DNA from: Prorocentrum cordatum
Lineage: Eukaryota > Sar > Dinophyceae > Prorocentrales > Prorocentraceae
Assembly: GCA_963575745.1 (NCBI GenBank)
Contig: CAUYUJ010000735.1
Location: 45,967-109,966 of the forward strand
Direction of reading: 5' to 3'
DNA length: 64,000 bases
In this document: positions 43,225-53,745 of the stretch, piece by piece
Layout of the letters: every line of letters starts with the position of its first letter
How positions within the stretch are numbered: position 1 is the stretch's first letter
The notes under the pieces: generated by a model
The model's input: the letters and a program-made list of their open reading frames with translations, nothing else
Told to the model about the DNA's origin: nothing
The model's database searches: none
Position numbers and translations under genes: made by a program

Positions 43225-43550
43225 GAAATTACTTATCAGGGAAGAGAATGGAAGAGGAAGAGGAGGAAGAGGAGGAGGAACAGGAGGAGGGGGAGGCGCG
43301 TCGGCTGCTGCCTGCTGCGAGCAATGGCCGTTCCTGAGGGGACGCGCGTGCACCCACCTTAAGTGCGCTGGGACCGCCTCCAGCAGGAGGAGGGCAAAGG
43401 AGCAGGAGGACGGAAAACGGAGGCGGAGGAGGAGGACGTGGAACCGGGGGGCGAGCATCAGCAGGACGACGAGCAGAAGCAGGAGCAGGAGGGAGGAGGA
43501 AGAAGGGAGGCGATGGACGACGACGACGACGACGACGACGACGCGTGTAG
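43225..43550. repeat. AGG and GAC microsatellites near kinase exon B
   Basis: AGGAAGAGGAGG-type run at 43245-43297, looser GAGGAGGAGG text at 43385-43505, and a pure GAC run at 43513-43542. The GAC run lies about 45 bp downstream (gene sense) of the exon B donor. Confidence 0.85.
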
Positions 43551-43587
43551 TCACGTGCCTTCCGGCGGGGAGGCCGCCGGCGCCGGC

Positions 43588-43636
43588 CTCTCGTATCAGG
43601 TAGATGTGCTCGGCATCCTCGAACAGAGCGTGAAAC
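43588..43636 (-). CDS. Kinase exon B: strands 4-5 (subdomains IV-V)
   Basis: This 49-bp exon is read on the minus strand. Its first base completes the Arg codon left open by exon A, followed by FHALFEDAEHIYLIRE. This is the typical strand 4-5 pattern (ALFEDxxHIYL) leading into the hinge. The acceptor CTCTCAG|G and donor GAGAG|GC are both normal for dinoflagellates. The exon ends in phase 0. The next part of the domain (hinge Gly-Gly and helix D) is missing from what I could find. Confidence 0.82.
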
Positions 43637-43699
43637 CTGAGAGAGCGACGCATCGGTCGGTTGCAGAACACATTGGGCGACTCGAGGCTCGACGCTCGG

Positions 43700-44945
43700 G
43701 GTTCGAGGTCTTCGACGACGCTGGCCTTCTGGGGCCCCCCTGCGGGGCATCCTTGACCGCGCCCGTCACAACGGCTGGATTCCCTTTGGAATTCAAATCA
43801 AAAGCACCCGAGAAAAAAGGTTTGGGAAGGGGAACTTGCAGACCTCTGGCAACCCGTCAACATCGCGCCAGGGCCCGCACGTCACACCCTCAACGTCCGA
43901 GGGGGGGGCGGGCGGGCGCCTCGAGGCCCCAGGACCGTCAAACCTCGGTATGAAGCACGGGTTCGCGGAAGAACTCGAGAGCTCCTGGGGCAGTGAAGTA
44001 ACAAACTACGATCGGTGTCGGATGTCTGGGCCGGCAGTTGGCAGGAGGGCCCACCTTGGACATGGGACGGCAGGAACCAGAAAGACGACACCAACGCCAC
44101 CAGGATCAAGAGACGGAGAAAGGCCCTCGTGGTGGTGTGGTGCCCGTTGTTCTTCGGAGTCCCGCTCGAAACATCTCCAGTCTCGAGCTCGAGGAGGCAC
44201 GGTGGACCTCGTCAGGGGTGGCTCCGCTGGTGCCAGCGTCGGGCCTCTCGCGGGGCACCCGAAGCCTCTCGGAAGGCCTCAGGGAGCCTCGGAGGATCTC
44301 GGGACCCCAAGGGCCAGCCCCGCCTTGACGGGGCTCTGACGCTGTGACCGAAGCCATCCAAAGCCGTCGCGCCCGTTCGATCTCGCCGACTCGGGCTGTG
44401 GCCGTCGAGGAACTCCCCTTCACCCCCATCTCGCCATTCGCCTCGAAAAGGGGCGCGGGGGTGGAAGAGGGGGGCGCTGTGAAGCTCTGCTGTCTTACCA
44501 CGTCGGCGAAATGCCACACCTGGGTGCGTCTTGCGTCCGCGGTCACAAACCCGCTGCGCTTTGCTCCTGGCTGCACGGCGACCATCCGTCACTCGCGGGC
44601 TCGTAGCTGCACGGCGACCATCCCTCACTCGCGGGCTCCTGCTACGGAAAATCAGCGAACTGGTTGTCTACATGATGCTTCGCGGCCCGACGGCATTTCG
44701 TCGCACGCCATCCAAGCGCGGCCCTCCTCCGTCAAACCTGCAAGCATATTGCAACCGGGTTGTCGCGCGAAGGGGTTCGCTCTCGGCTGCTCGAGCCCCC
44801 CACCTCAGAACCCCCTCGCCTGCGCCTCCAGCGGTGCTCCACACCTTCCTGAACAGACCTCCGACTGCTCGACTTTGCTCAAGCCCGCGAACCTCTCGAC
44901 CCTTTCCTGGGATTTGTTTTCTGCGGGGGGGGTCTGATTAAGAGG
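43700..44945. other. No gene recognised; 36-bp tandem duplicate
   Basis: GC-rich, with open frames on both strands but no motif I trust. At 44570-44641 a 36-bp unit starting GCTGCACGGCGACCATCC stands twice in tandem with one or two differences. A minus-strand reading SGFVTADARRTQVWHFADVV (about 44560-44500) looks protein-like but is unidentified. Confidence 0.4.
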
Positions 44946-44949
44946 CGCG

Positions 44950-45940
44950 CGCCTCACTAATCCAGGCCCGCGCAAATGAGCCGCAACGCCCAGACTCGCA
45001 GCCCCCGATCCCCAGGCGGCGCGCCAGCTGCGGCAACCGCTGGCGCGACCTCCAGGGCAGCGGCCGCGCCCCCGGCGCTGCCAACCGTCGTGGCGTCGAC
45101 AAGCATGGCTGCGCCAGCGCCAGCAGCAGGGTGCGTCTCGAGCCCCGCCTCCGCTGCCGCGGCCCCGGCCCCTGGGGCCACGGCCGCGTCTGTGCCGCCG
45201 CCCAGACCGGCCGCGCCGCCCAGCGCTGCGTCGCCAGCAGGGCCGGCCCTGGCGGCCATCGCTGCGTCGCCCGGAGCGCCGCTGGCCGAGCCGGCCAACT
45301 CTGCGAAAGCGAGCGTCGCCCCCACGCCCGCGCCCGGTCCAGTCGCCGCGCCAGCATCGCCGCTGGGCCCCCCCGCAGGGGCGAGCCTGGCCGGCCCGCC
45401 GGGCCCCGCAACAGCGGCCGCGATGGCCGTGGCCCTGTTCGCAAGGGGCGCCGCAGCCATGCGGCCAGGCGCGCCTGCGAGCGCGGCCTGCTCCTCGTTC
45501 TCGGCCACGCGCGTCTGCGGCGCGTAGGGGGAGCGGGCGTGGTTTGGCATCGTTCGGACGTGTGCCTTCCTGGAGGTCCAAGGCGTCAGAGGCCCCTGCG
45601 TCTTCTGGCGGCTCCTCGGGCAAGCAGCGGTGGAGCTGGCCCCCCAAGTTCCGCTGGAGCTCCACGGAGATGGCGGCGCGCGTGCGCTGCAGCAGCGGCC
45701 CCCGATGCATGGAGCCGCGCCGCCGCGCCGCCGCTCGTGCCAATCCCTGCAGCGTGCGCTCGGTATCCACGTGGGTCCTCCCGTAGCTGCTCCAGACCAT
45801 CGGCCGATACAGCACGCCGCGCTGCCGCAGCTCGCCGAAGAACGACGCGTAAACCTGCTGTTTGCGGTGACCACTGCAGCGCAGCAGTCCAGCCCAGCGC
45901 CCGCGGCTTCCGGCGAGCACAACCCAACGTCCAACGCAGC
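44950..45940 (-). pseudogene. LINE C-terminal remnant (5'-truncated)
   Basis: The minus strand reads KQQVYASFFGELRQRGVLYR, then PMVWSSYGRTHVDTERTLQG, ARAAARRRG and RTRAAISVELQRNLGG. I associate this text with the region after RNase H in one dinoflagellate LINE family (a segment on reusing F-x-x-E-L-R-x-x-G-I-x-Y-x-P-x-V-W). It is followed to the left by an Ala/Gly/Arg-rich tail to about 44950. No RT or endonuclease is attached, so it is a 5'-truncated copy. It lies in the kinase intron between exons A and B, in gene sense. Confidence 0.5.
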
Positions 45941-45999
45941 GAGGCTTAAGTCGGGCCTGTTTTCCTGCAGGGGGATTTTGGACGAAAAATTTGAAACAG

Positions 46000-46750
46000 T
46001 CAGAAGATACTCCAAAATACGCAAAAATTGTCAAACATTCGTCCCCATATTATTTGTTGACTATTTTTTGAATATTCCTCATGTAGTGGGACAGGCCCGA
46101 AATAAAGCGAGGCTGCCGTGGGCAGCCGACACACGCCAGCTGGGCGCAGCAGTGGACGAGAGGGTATGAGGCCGAGGCGCTCCGGGGCTGCCTGCGGGTC
46201 GCCCAAAGCAGCTAAAACGAGCACGCGGTGGCACATGCGGGCACGCGTTGTTATTGTTGATGTTGACGACGACGAAACCACTAGCTGGCGCCCCCCCTAT
46301 CGCAACGCAGCGCAATGCAACGCCCCCCCCCCCCCCCGGCGCCCCGCAACACGACGCAACGGCCCACCCCGCGCAGCACAACGCGGTGGCACGCGCACGC
46401 GCGCGCCCCGAGTGGCGGCGCCCTGGGTGCAAGTCTGCGAGTGCACGCCGCCCTGGTCCGATCCGTGAGTCATGACCTCGCCGCGCAAGGAGCACTCCGC
46501 ACTCTCGGGGACCAGGGGCAGCCCGAGGCGAAGCGTGAGGGAATCGACATGCACGGCGGCGCTGAGGACTGGTCCGCGCGCGGCGTGGAGACTGCGGCTC
46601 CACGAGTGGTCTGTGGATTGGCGCCTCAGCTCGGCAACGCGGCGAAGCCCGGGCCTATCGCCTGCGGCGTGGAGAGCCTTGCCGAGCGCCTCGAGCCGCG
46701 CCTCCCCGAGCACGAATAATAGAGCGCCCTGGAGTCGGGATCGGTCGACC
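46000..46750. other. No gene recognised
   Basis: AT-rich start (46000-46090), then GC-rich text with a short GCAACGCAGCGCAATGCAACG run and a homopolymer C run at 46323-46338. This is the insertion-site flank of the complete LINE. Confidence 0.4.
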
Positions 46751-46763
46751 CGCTCTTACGACC
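46751..46763. repeat. 5' target-site duplication of LINE-1
   Basis: CGCTCTTACGACC, identical to 54867-54879, which follows the A-rich 3' tail of the LINE. A 13-bp direct repeat immediately outside both ends is the hallmark of LINE integration. Confidence 0.85.
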
Positions 46764-46785
46764 CTCAAGCTGTTTTGGCTCGAAC
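46764..46785 (+). promoter_or_regulatory. Spliced-leader relict-like 5' end of LINE-1
   Basis: The first bases inside the element read CTCAAG followed by CTGTTTTGGCTCGAAC. The dinoflagellate spliced leader ends in CCATTTTGGCTCAAG, and retroposed dinoflagellate cDNAs can carry a leader followed by a second one lacking its first bases, giving CTCAAG then CCATTTTGGCTC. The LINE shows that arrangement with CA changed to TG and minor changes at the end. This suggests the inserted copy came from a trans-spliced RNA, or that the family 5' end descends from one. Confidence 0.6.
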
Positions 46786-46897
46786 TCTTTTCAGGAGATT
46801 TCGGCCACTTGCCCTGGCTGTATCATTTATTGTGCTAGCTTGAGAGCCGCCCATCGGCGGTTAACGAGGGTAAGATCACTTCCAAAGGCTACGTTCC

Positions 46898-48226
46898 ATG
46901 GCCCCCAGCAAGGACCTGCTTCCGCGCTGGACCTGTCAGAGTTGCGGTTGCAAGCGTAACTTGGGGCGCTGGCGGCATTGCAAGCATTGCCACGGCCCTC
47001 GCCACGATGTCGCGCCCGTTGAAGGTGGCCAGGCTCCTCGTGGGCAATGGGCGCGGGGCGCTCCAGGCTCTTTCTCGGACCACCACCGCCAGTGGAGCCA
47101 GCAGACGGAGCGCGGCGGAAATGGCCACGACTGGAGCGGCGGCTGGGGGGGAGCTGGGTGGAAAGGCTACTTGCCCCCTCCGCCGATGCCGTCGTCTGGT
47201 GGCCCTCCTGGTGCTGTGCCTCCTCCTCCTCCTGGCGGTGCGCTGCCAGTCCGTCCAGGGCCGCAGTTCATGTTCTCCAACGCCCCGACGCCGCTGCCCA
47301 AGCTCGCCGCCAATGTGTCCCTCGGCGATATCCAGCAGACTATCGAGGCACTCAACAAGATCGGCGACGTCGACGGAGCCAAGGGCTACCAGAGGGTGCT
47401 GGAGCAAAGGAAGGCTCAGGCGGCCAGCGCCGCCCAGGAGCCGAAACTCCAGCAGCAAGTTTCCAACGCCTTCAACTCACTCCGCAGTTTGGAGGCGAAG
47501 CTTTCCAAATCGGTTTCACATCATCAGCGACTTCAAGAGCAGCTTCAGTCACAGCTCGACTGGGTGCAGAAGGTCACTGGAGAGCTGGACGCTGCGGAGA
47601 CGGAGCATACAAGGTTGGTTCGCATTCTCAATGAGAAAACGGGTGGATCTGCTCCACTACCGTCGGTCATCAGCATCGACGACAGTATTTCTGGAGCTGA
47701 CGCGGAGCTACCTATCTCTTTGGGATCGCTGGCCGGTGATCTTTCAGACGAGTATGAGGTTGACGAGGCCACCCAGAAGGAGGCCAAGCAGCGTTTGGAG
47801 CACCTTCAGTCGGAGATTCGCGCAGCAGTTGTCAATCTCTTCGGCGAAGCGTCGGACAAGGTCAAGGCCTTCAAGTCAGAACGTTCGGAGCTCATCAATC
47901 GTCTTCAGAAGAAGCGTCGAGCAGGGGGGTCAGAGGACCCAGTTGCCGTCCCTGGAGGTGAGGGAGGCGCTGCGGATGCAGGTGGGCGCGGCGAACCTCC
48001 TGCTCCTGAGAGCGGCGCTGGGTCCAGCGGTGGAACCACGGCCCAGACAGGCCCCCCTGCCGACGCAGAGGCGGCGGCCCGCCGTGCCACCCGTGAGGCA
48101 GCAGCTGCCACCATTAAGAACAACCCCCCCCCCCCCCCCCCCCGAAGGCGCCGCGAGAGCCTAAAGGCCCGCAGGCGCCCGAGGGGGGGAGGTTTTTGTT
48201 CCCAGGTTTCACGTGCTTCGGCCTAG
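46898..48226 (+). CDS. LINE-1 ORF1 protein, zinc finger plus coiled coil
   Basis: 442 codons from ATG to TAG, uninterrupted. Residues 11-34 form a four-Cys finger (C13-x2-C16-x11-C28-x2-C31, WTCQSCGCKRNLGRWRHC), similar to RanBP2-type fingers. A Gly/Pro-rich spacer follows (35-125), then a long amphipathic alpha-helical, probable coiled-coil region (about 130-350, with KLQQQVSNAFNSLRSLEAKL and LQEQLQSQLDWVQKVTGE). A low-complexity Ala/Glu/Gly end contains a homopolymer C run (48124-48143) read as Pro residues. Nucleic-acid binding and self-association are the usual roles of such LINE ORF1 proteins. Because of the C run, the last 25 or so residues may be out of frame. The ATG at 46898 is the first good start after the 5' leader. 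Confidence 0.75.
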   Translation: MAPSKDLLPRWTCQSCGCKRNLGRWRHCKHCHGPRHDVAPVEGGQAPRGQWARGAPGSFSDHHRQWSQQTERGGNGHDWSGGWGGAGWKGYLPPPPMPSSGGPPGAVPPPPPGGALPVRPGPQFMFSNAPTPLPKLAANVSLGDIQQTIEALNKIGDVDGAKGYQRVLEQRKAQAASAAQEPKLQQQVSNAFNSLRSLEAKLSKSVSHHQRLQEQLQSQLDWVQKVTGELDAAETEHTRLVRILNEKTGGSAPLPSVISIDDSISGADAELPISLGSLAGDLSDEYEVDEATQKEAKQRLEHLQSEIRAAVVNLFGEASDKVKAFKSERSELINRLQKKRRAGGSEDPVAVPGGEGGAADAGGRGEPPAPESGAGSSGGTTAQTGPPADAEAAARRATREAAAATIKNNPPPPPPRRRRESLKARRRPRGGGFCSQVSRASA

Positions 48227-48394
48227 GGCCAACTATAAATTCGTTTTGGTCTAAGCTCACCTGGACTAGGATCTTGGTTCAGGATCTCCTGGGATCGTCT
48301 CGGTCAGACACCCAGGCCCACGGGTCGAGCACCCCCTCCTCTCCTTCGGATCCTCCTCCTCCTTCTCGCCAGGATCAGTCCTCCTCTTTAGCCC

Positions 48395-48964
48395 TGAGTT
48401 TTGAAACGGCCAACGTTTCAGGGTGGGGGGCTGGTCAGAAGTACCTTGCGGGTACGTCTGCTCATGTTGTGCTTATGAAAGGGCACCACATTCTGGCTGG
48501 GGAGGGGATCCACAAAGCAAGGCTGGCGAGGTATATGGGGCCCTGCGGCCCCTGGGGAAGGTTCTGGGAGTACTGGCGGAGTGGCGATCTTCGTGGGAGA
48601 CTTCCTGGGCCTCCACCTCAATCCAGTTCAAGGGACCCAAGATTCTAGGGTGATCTCGGGTATCGTGGGCACCCCAGGTGGCACCGAATTCTGCGTTACC
48701 TCGGGCTACCTTTAGGACGGCAGCGGTTTTGACTCCAAGAATCAGCATATCCTGTCCGACGCGGGAATGGCTGTTTCCAGTTCATGCTGACCGTGGCTCA
48801 TCGGTGGGGATTTCAACAACCCCCCGTCTGACTTACACGAGCAGAGTTTTCACAAGCAGAGTGGGGGCATTATTATGTTTCCAGATTGTTCGGGTACCTG
48901 TCTCACCACGGGAGGGATGAGGATGAACGATTACTTTACCGCCAGTCCTGGGCTAAGTTCCGCC
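48395..48964 (+). pseudogene. LINE-1 endonuclease domain
   Basis: The plus strand reads LSFETANVSGWGAGQKYL, then AHVVLMKGHHILAGEGI, the first two blocks of exonuclease-endonuclease-phosphatase folds (A-N-V..., L-x-x-E-H-H). The expected Glu of the Q-E/E-H motif is changed to Lys (LMKGHH). After frame changes VIGGDFNNPPSDLHEQ appears at about 48797-48845, carrying the G-D-F-N catalytic block, followed by GGMRMNDYFTASPGLSSA, the R-x-x-D-Y-x-x-x-S block. The domain is recognisable but split over at least two frames. Confidence 0.75.
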
Positions 48965-49880
48965 GCTCAGGCCTTGGATCGCATTTCCGATGGGGATATC
49001 TCGCCCCATTGGCCCGTCAGGCTCACTCTCTTCCCTCAGTTCGGCAAATTGAGAGCCCTCAATTTGAAGCGACCCGCTCGGTTCCCCGCCGTTCGGATGA
49101 TCGGTCCCCTGCGCGAAGCCCCTGACTACCATTCTACTCAGGCGCGGATCGCGGAGGCCCTTGAGGCGGCTCATCGTGGCGACGGCCCCGCCGCCCAGTC
49201 ACTCCTCACCTCGCCCTACCAACTCTGGGCGGACCTGGCGGAAAAGGAGATTGCGGAAGCGGCGGGAGTTGATCTGAAGGACCCTGGTTCCCGTGGGGCC
49301 CCCCCGTCTTTGGTTTGGTCCTCGGTCGCGGCGAAAGACGCGAAGCTTTCCAGACACCCCGGGCTGCTCTCCATCCGATAGCTTTGGAAGGCCACGGGCA
49401 TGCTCGAGTCTGCCATTCAGCACCCCGCTCAGGACGGCCTCTCGAACGCCATATCCCACGGGTGTTCTATCCCCCTGGCTGTCCGCAAGCACGCGGGAGA
49501 CTACGAGCATCTCTTCCGTGAGTTTTTGAGCTGGCGTCACCGCTCCGCTGACACTACCGACGCCCTTCGGAAAGGATTAGTGTGCGGCATCAATGGTTTT
49601 CGGTCCACCGTCCGCGAGGCCCTGGATTCGGTCCTTAAGAGGGCTCGGCAGGGGGCTTCGCAGGGATGGAGGGCTTGGCTTTTGAAAGGGATTGACCAAG
49701 GAGGGCGAAACGCACACCTGGCTTCTAAGGCCCACCCCCTGGTACCCTACCACCGTGCTCTCTTGCGACGGCAAGGTGGTGAGTGACCCCCTAAGAATCA
49801 TGCAATTCGAAACTTCCAAGTACAAAGGGCTGTGGAGAGCTACCCCCTCCCCCACCCCTACCCCTGCGGTTTTCACCCCC
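48965..49880 (+). repeat. 916-bp tandem duplication in LINE-1 ORF2, first copy
   Basis: Starts GCTCAGGCCTTGGATCGCAT and encodes the linker between endonuclease and RT (LTLFPQFGKLRALNLKRPAR, LFREFLSWRHRSADTTDALR). It repeats head-to-tail at 49881-50811 with only scattered base changes. Both copies share an in-frame TAG (49379 and 50295), so that stop predates the duplication. This copy also lacks two C bases near 49729 that the second copy has. Confidence 0.95.
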
Positions 49881-50811
49881 GCTCAGGCCTTGGATCGCAT
49901 TTCCGATGGGGATCTCTCGCCCCATTGGCCCGTCAGGCTCACTCTCTTCCCTCAGTTCGGCAAATTGAGAGCCCTCAATTTGAAGCGACCCGCTCGGTTC
50001 CCCGCCGTTCGGATGATCGGTCCTCTGCGTGAAGCCCCTGACTACCATTCTACTCAGGCGCGGATCGCGGAGGCCCTTGAGGCGGCTCATCGTGGCGACG
50101 GCCCCGCCACCCAGTCACTCCCCACCTCGTCCTACCAACTCTGGGCGGACCTGGCGGAAAAGGAGATTGCGGAAGCGGCGGGAGTTGATCTGAAGGGCCC
50201 TGGTTCCCGTGGGCCCCCCCCGTCTTTAGTTTGGTCCTCGGTCGCGGCGAAAGACGCGAAGCTTTCCAGACACCCCGAACTGCTCTCCATCCGATAGCTT
50301 TGGAAGGCCACGGGCATGCTCGAGTCTGCCATTCAGCGCCCCGCTCAGGACGGCCTCTCGAACGCCATATCCCACGGGTGTTCTATCCCCCTGGCTGTCA
50401 GCAAGCACGCGGGAGACCACGAGCATCTCTTCCGTGAGTTTTTGAGCTGGCGCCACCGCTCCGCTGACACTACCGACGCCCTTCGGAAAGGATTAGTGTG
50501 CGGCATCAATGGTTTTCGGTCCACCGTCCGCGAGGCCCTGGGTTCGGTCCTTAAGAGGGCTCGGCAGGAGGCTTCGCAGGGATGGAGGGCTTGGCTTTTG
50601 AAAGGGATTGACCAAGGAGGGCGACACGCTCACCTGGCTTCTAAGGCCCCCACCCCCTGGCACCCTACCACCGTGCTCTCTTGCGACGGCAAGGTGGTGA
50701 GTGATCCCCTAAGCATCATGCAATTCGAAACTTCCAGGTACAAAGGGCTGTGGAGAGCTACCTCCCCCCCCCCCCCCCCTCCACCCCTACCCCTGCGGTT
50801 TTCACCCCCGC
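49881..50811 (+). repeat. 916-bp tandem duplication in LINE-1 ORF2, second copy
   Basis: Begins GCTCAGGCCTTGGATCGCAT exactly 916 bases after the first copy and ends at the shared TTTTCACCCCCGC. Beyond that the unique RT-coding sequence starts. It is about 15 bp longer because of C-run expansion (50763-50780). Identity to the first copy is very high by eye, around 97-98 percent. Confidence 0.95.
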
Positions 50812-52251
50812 CCCTCCCTTGCCGCCGCTCGAGCTGGATGCGGTTCGAAATCTGTGCCTTCGGCACAAAGAGCGCTCGGCGGTGGCCTCTGACGGTGTCC
50901 ACATCAGACACATAGGGTGGTTGTCTGATCAAGTTTGAACGCCTTGCTGTCCATTTCTCAGGTCACGGGAACCTCTGGGCTTCTTCCCGCGCAGATTGCT
51001 GTCGTTTTGATGTATCGTATTCCCAAGGTTCCCGTGGGTGTCCGCACGATTGGTGTGTTTTGCGCCCCTTACCGTGTTTGGGCAAAGGCCAGAAGGCCGA
51101 TTGCCAACGATTGGGAGAAGCGGAACGCTCGACCTTACTTTGCTGCGGGAAGCTTCACGGATGCTGGGGATACCGTGTGGCGTCAGCTGCTTCGAGCCGA
51201 GGGCGAAGTTGCTAGAGATCATACGTCATCCAACCTGCTTTGGGATTTTGTCAAGTATTACAAAACCCTTCCCCTCGGTCAGTTGCAACAGAGGTACCAC
51301 CAGCACGATTTTCCTTTGGCAGTCAGCAGAGTTGCCATTGCGGCTTACGCGTCGGCCAGGCACGTGTGCCTCCAGGCGATGATATCCGAAGCTGTTTTCG
51401 CTCAGTTTGGGGTTGTAGCTGGCTGTAGTATGGCTACCACTATGATACGTATCAATACTATGGGCCCTCTGGATAAGATCGCCTGGAGTCCGCATGTGGA
51501 TTTCAAGCAGTACATCGACAATAGTAGTATTGCTGCGGTGGGCACCCACCAAGAAGTTGTGTCAGGAGTTGTTGGAGGAGCCCTAGCCCTTCAGAGTGCT
51601 ACCGCAGAGATCGGAGCCACTCTCTCGGCCGACCAGGCCATCCTCATCTGCAGCTCCAAGGCCGTCGGCTTGGAGATCCAGGACTCTCTCGGGATTGAAC
51701 TTTCAGGACCCCTAGTTAATTCAGGTGTTAACTTAGGAGTTGACGATACCCAGGGGACCTCTTTCCGTCATCAGGGGAAAAACGCCAGGACCAAGCGTAG
51801 ACTGGCCGAGGGTAACGAGAGAAGCCGACGGCTTGGCAAGTTCGGGCGAATTTTGAGCAGACAGCGCCTCCGCCGTCTTTGGGTCGCGGGTCCTCTGCCT
51901 GTTGCCACGTACGGATCCGAATGTCACGGGCTCTCCCCCTCGGAAGTTCTCGGGCTCAGGCGCAGCCTGGCCCGCCTCATTAAGCCCTCTTGCAGTGGTA
52001 GATCGCCTTCGGCCCTGATGCTCCTGGAAAGCGACCCCACCTGGCAAGCGCAAGTCTCTGTCATCAGCAGGTGGCATCGTGAACGTTGGGCCTCCTCTAG
52101 TTATCTCCACGCTGCCGCGTTCCCGATCCCCTCGCTGCGAAAGTGGTGGGGAAGTGTCTGGGCCCGCCCCCCGCGTACTTGGAAAGGGGTGAGGGGGCCC
52201 CCTGGCGGGGGTGCACCTGACCCTTGTGGGTCTTGGTTGGGAGACGCCTGA
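50812..52251 (+). pseudogene. LINE-1 reverse transcriptase
   Basis: After a short frame (ELDAVRNLCLRHKERSAVAS, then DGVHIRHIGWLSDQ) that ends in a stop, the frame 50935-52251 (438 codons) carries the rest. MYRIPKVPVGVRTIGVFCAP is the fingers block; LLWDFVKYYKTL is motif A with its Asp; GVVAGCSMATTMIRINTM is motif B; and FKQYIDNSSIAAVGTH is motif C, where the catalytic Asp pair reads Asp-Asn. Thumb-like text follows (RRLGKFGRILSRQRLRRLWV, VATYGSECHGLSPSEVLGLR). The family is a LINE. The D to N change at motif C should kill activity if it is not a sequencing error. Confidence 0.85.
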
Positions 52252-52254
52252 GTT

Positions 52255-53745
52255 TAACAGGCTGATTGACGATCTCGGGAACTCCCACGAGCTTTTATTC
52301 ACCTCTCCCGCCCTCCTTAGGAAACACCTTCGAGCTGCGGTCCTTAGGAGACTCGAGCGCTACCTGGCGCACAAGTACTGGTTCGGGCATGGCCACCTCT
52401 GCTACGATGTGGTCTCCTTTTTCTTGGCCTCCTCCAAAGATTACTCCCCTTCAAAAAACGGATTCTGAGGAGCTGTACGTGCGACGGTATTTGGACTCGA
52501 ATGAAGGCCCGTGGCTGCGGGTATCAGTCCCCTGCAGAATGCGAGCTCTGCGGCGCGCCCACCGACTCGATTTTCCACCGCCTGTGGATGCGCCCGAAGT
52601 TGCAAGCTCTTCGTTCCGAGTTGGTTGGCCAGGAACTCCTAGATTCCCGGTTCGATTACGTTACTTCGTCGGACAAGTTGTTCGTGGTTACCCATGGGGC
52701 CCCCCCTCACCCTGGCGACCTTCACCCTCCTCCTCGACATATGAACGACGACGAGCTTAACATCGCCTGGCATTCGACCCCCCCCCCCCCCCCCAGCCAG
52801 AATCGTTTGAAGGTGTGGTTTTCGTAGACGGCTCGTGTTCGAGAAGAGTCATTAAAGAGCTGTCCACAGCCTCCTGGGGAGTCGCCCTGTACAGTCCCGG
52901 CCAGGAGCTGCTTGCCACAGCCTCGGGGCCCGTCTGGGCTCATCTCCCTCAGACGCCCCAGGCTGGAGAGTTTTGTGCCTTTTTGGCGGGGGTCCAATTG
53001 ATTTCGGGTCCCTCGTCTATTGTTTCCGACTGCGAAAATGTGGTTAAACTTTGTGGGGCCGACCGCGCCAGGCAACTCAGTGATAAAGGCGTGTATTCAG
53101 GGCATCTTTTGCAAGCTAGGGCTTAGCCAGGATTAAAGCATGTTTCGCTTGTTTCGCATGTTAAACCCCACCAATCGGTCGACGACGTTTCGATATCCCC
53201 GCAGCTTCGTTTCTGGAAGGAAGGGAATGACCAGGCTGATGCCCTGGCCAAGGCCGCACTCGCGAGGCACCCATCAGATTTGAAGCTAGAGGAATCGCTC
53301 ACTACCGACATCGAATTTGCTAGAGCTTATTGTACTCTGGCGATACACCTTCTCCCCCACTACGCTCCCCTGCGTGAGTATGGAGAAGTAGAGTACGTCC
53401 GCCCGCCTGAGCCAGTGAGAGCTGGCAAAGGGATGCATTTCTGGCGACACTTTGGAACTTTTTGGAAGTGCCTGCTACGCCTCAAAGTGCGACGCTGCCC
53501 CTGGCCTCGTAAGTCCCCCTTGGAGGACTGCCCAGACACGAGGGAGCTGCCCCTACAGCAGATCAGCAGGTTGGGGCACTCCTGCATAGGTTTGGAATGT
53601 TCTGACGGGGCTACATGTATCCTTTGTATTTCCTGCAAATCCTACTCTTCTCACGGGAGATTTAGAGGCTTGCTGGTTAATTGCCCGACTTGTGGTCGGA
53701 GGTCTCCAAGGGGCGTCATCCCAAAAGACCTTCCGTAGGCGTAGA
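52255..53745 (+). pseudogene. LINE-1 C-terminal part: Cys/His site and RNase H
   Basis: First ECELCGAPTDSIFHRLW (about 52535-52585), a C-x2-C...H zinc-binding-like site typical after LINE RTs. Then an RNase H: GVVFVDGSCSRRVIKEL (about 52815) with the first Asp, TASWGVALYS, SGPVWAHLPQTPQAGEFCAF with the Glu, IVSDCENVVKL with the second Asp, and in another frame SHVKPHQSVDD and EGNDQADALAKAAL with the final Asp. The last part (53280-53738) reads CILCISCKSYSSHGRFRGL and CPTCGRRS, another Cys-rich end. All four RNase H acidic positions seem to be present, but the frame is interrupted near 53125. Confidence 0.78.

Noticed and set aside
45000-45530. Ala/Pro-rich plus-strand ORF opposite the LINE remnant
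   Set aside because: Mirror of the GC-rich minus-strand reading, with no motif. The minus-strand frame has recognisable LINE text.
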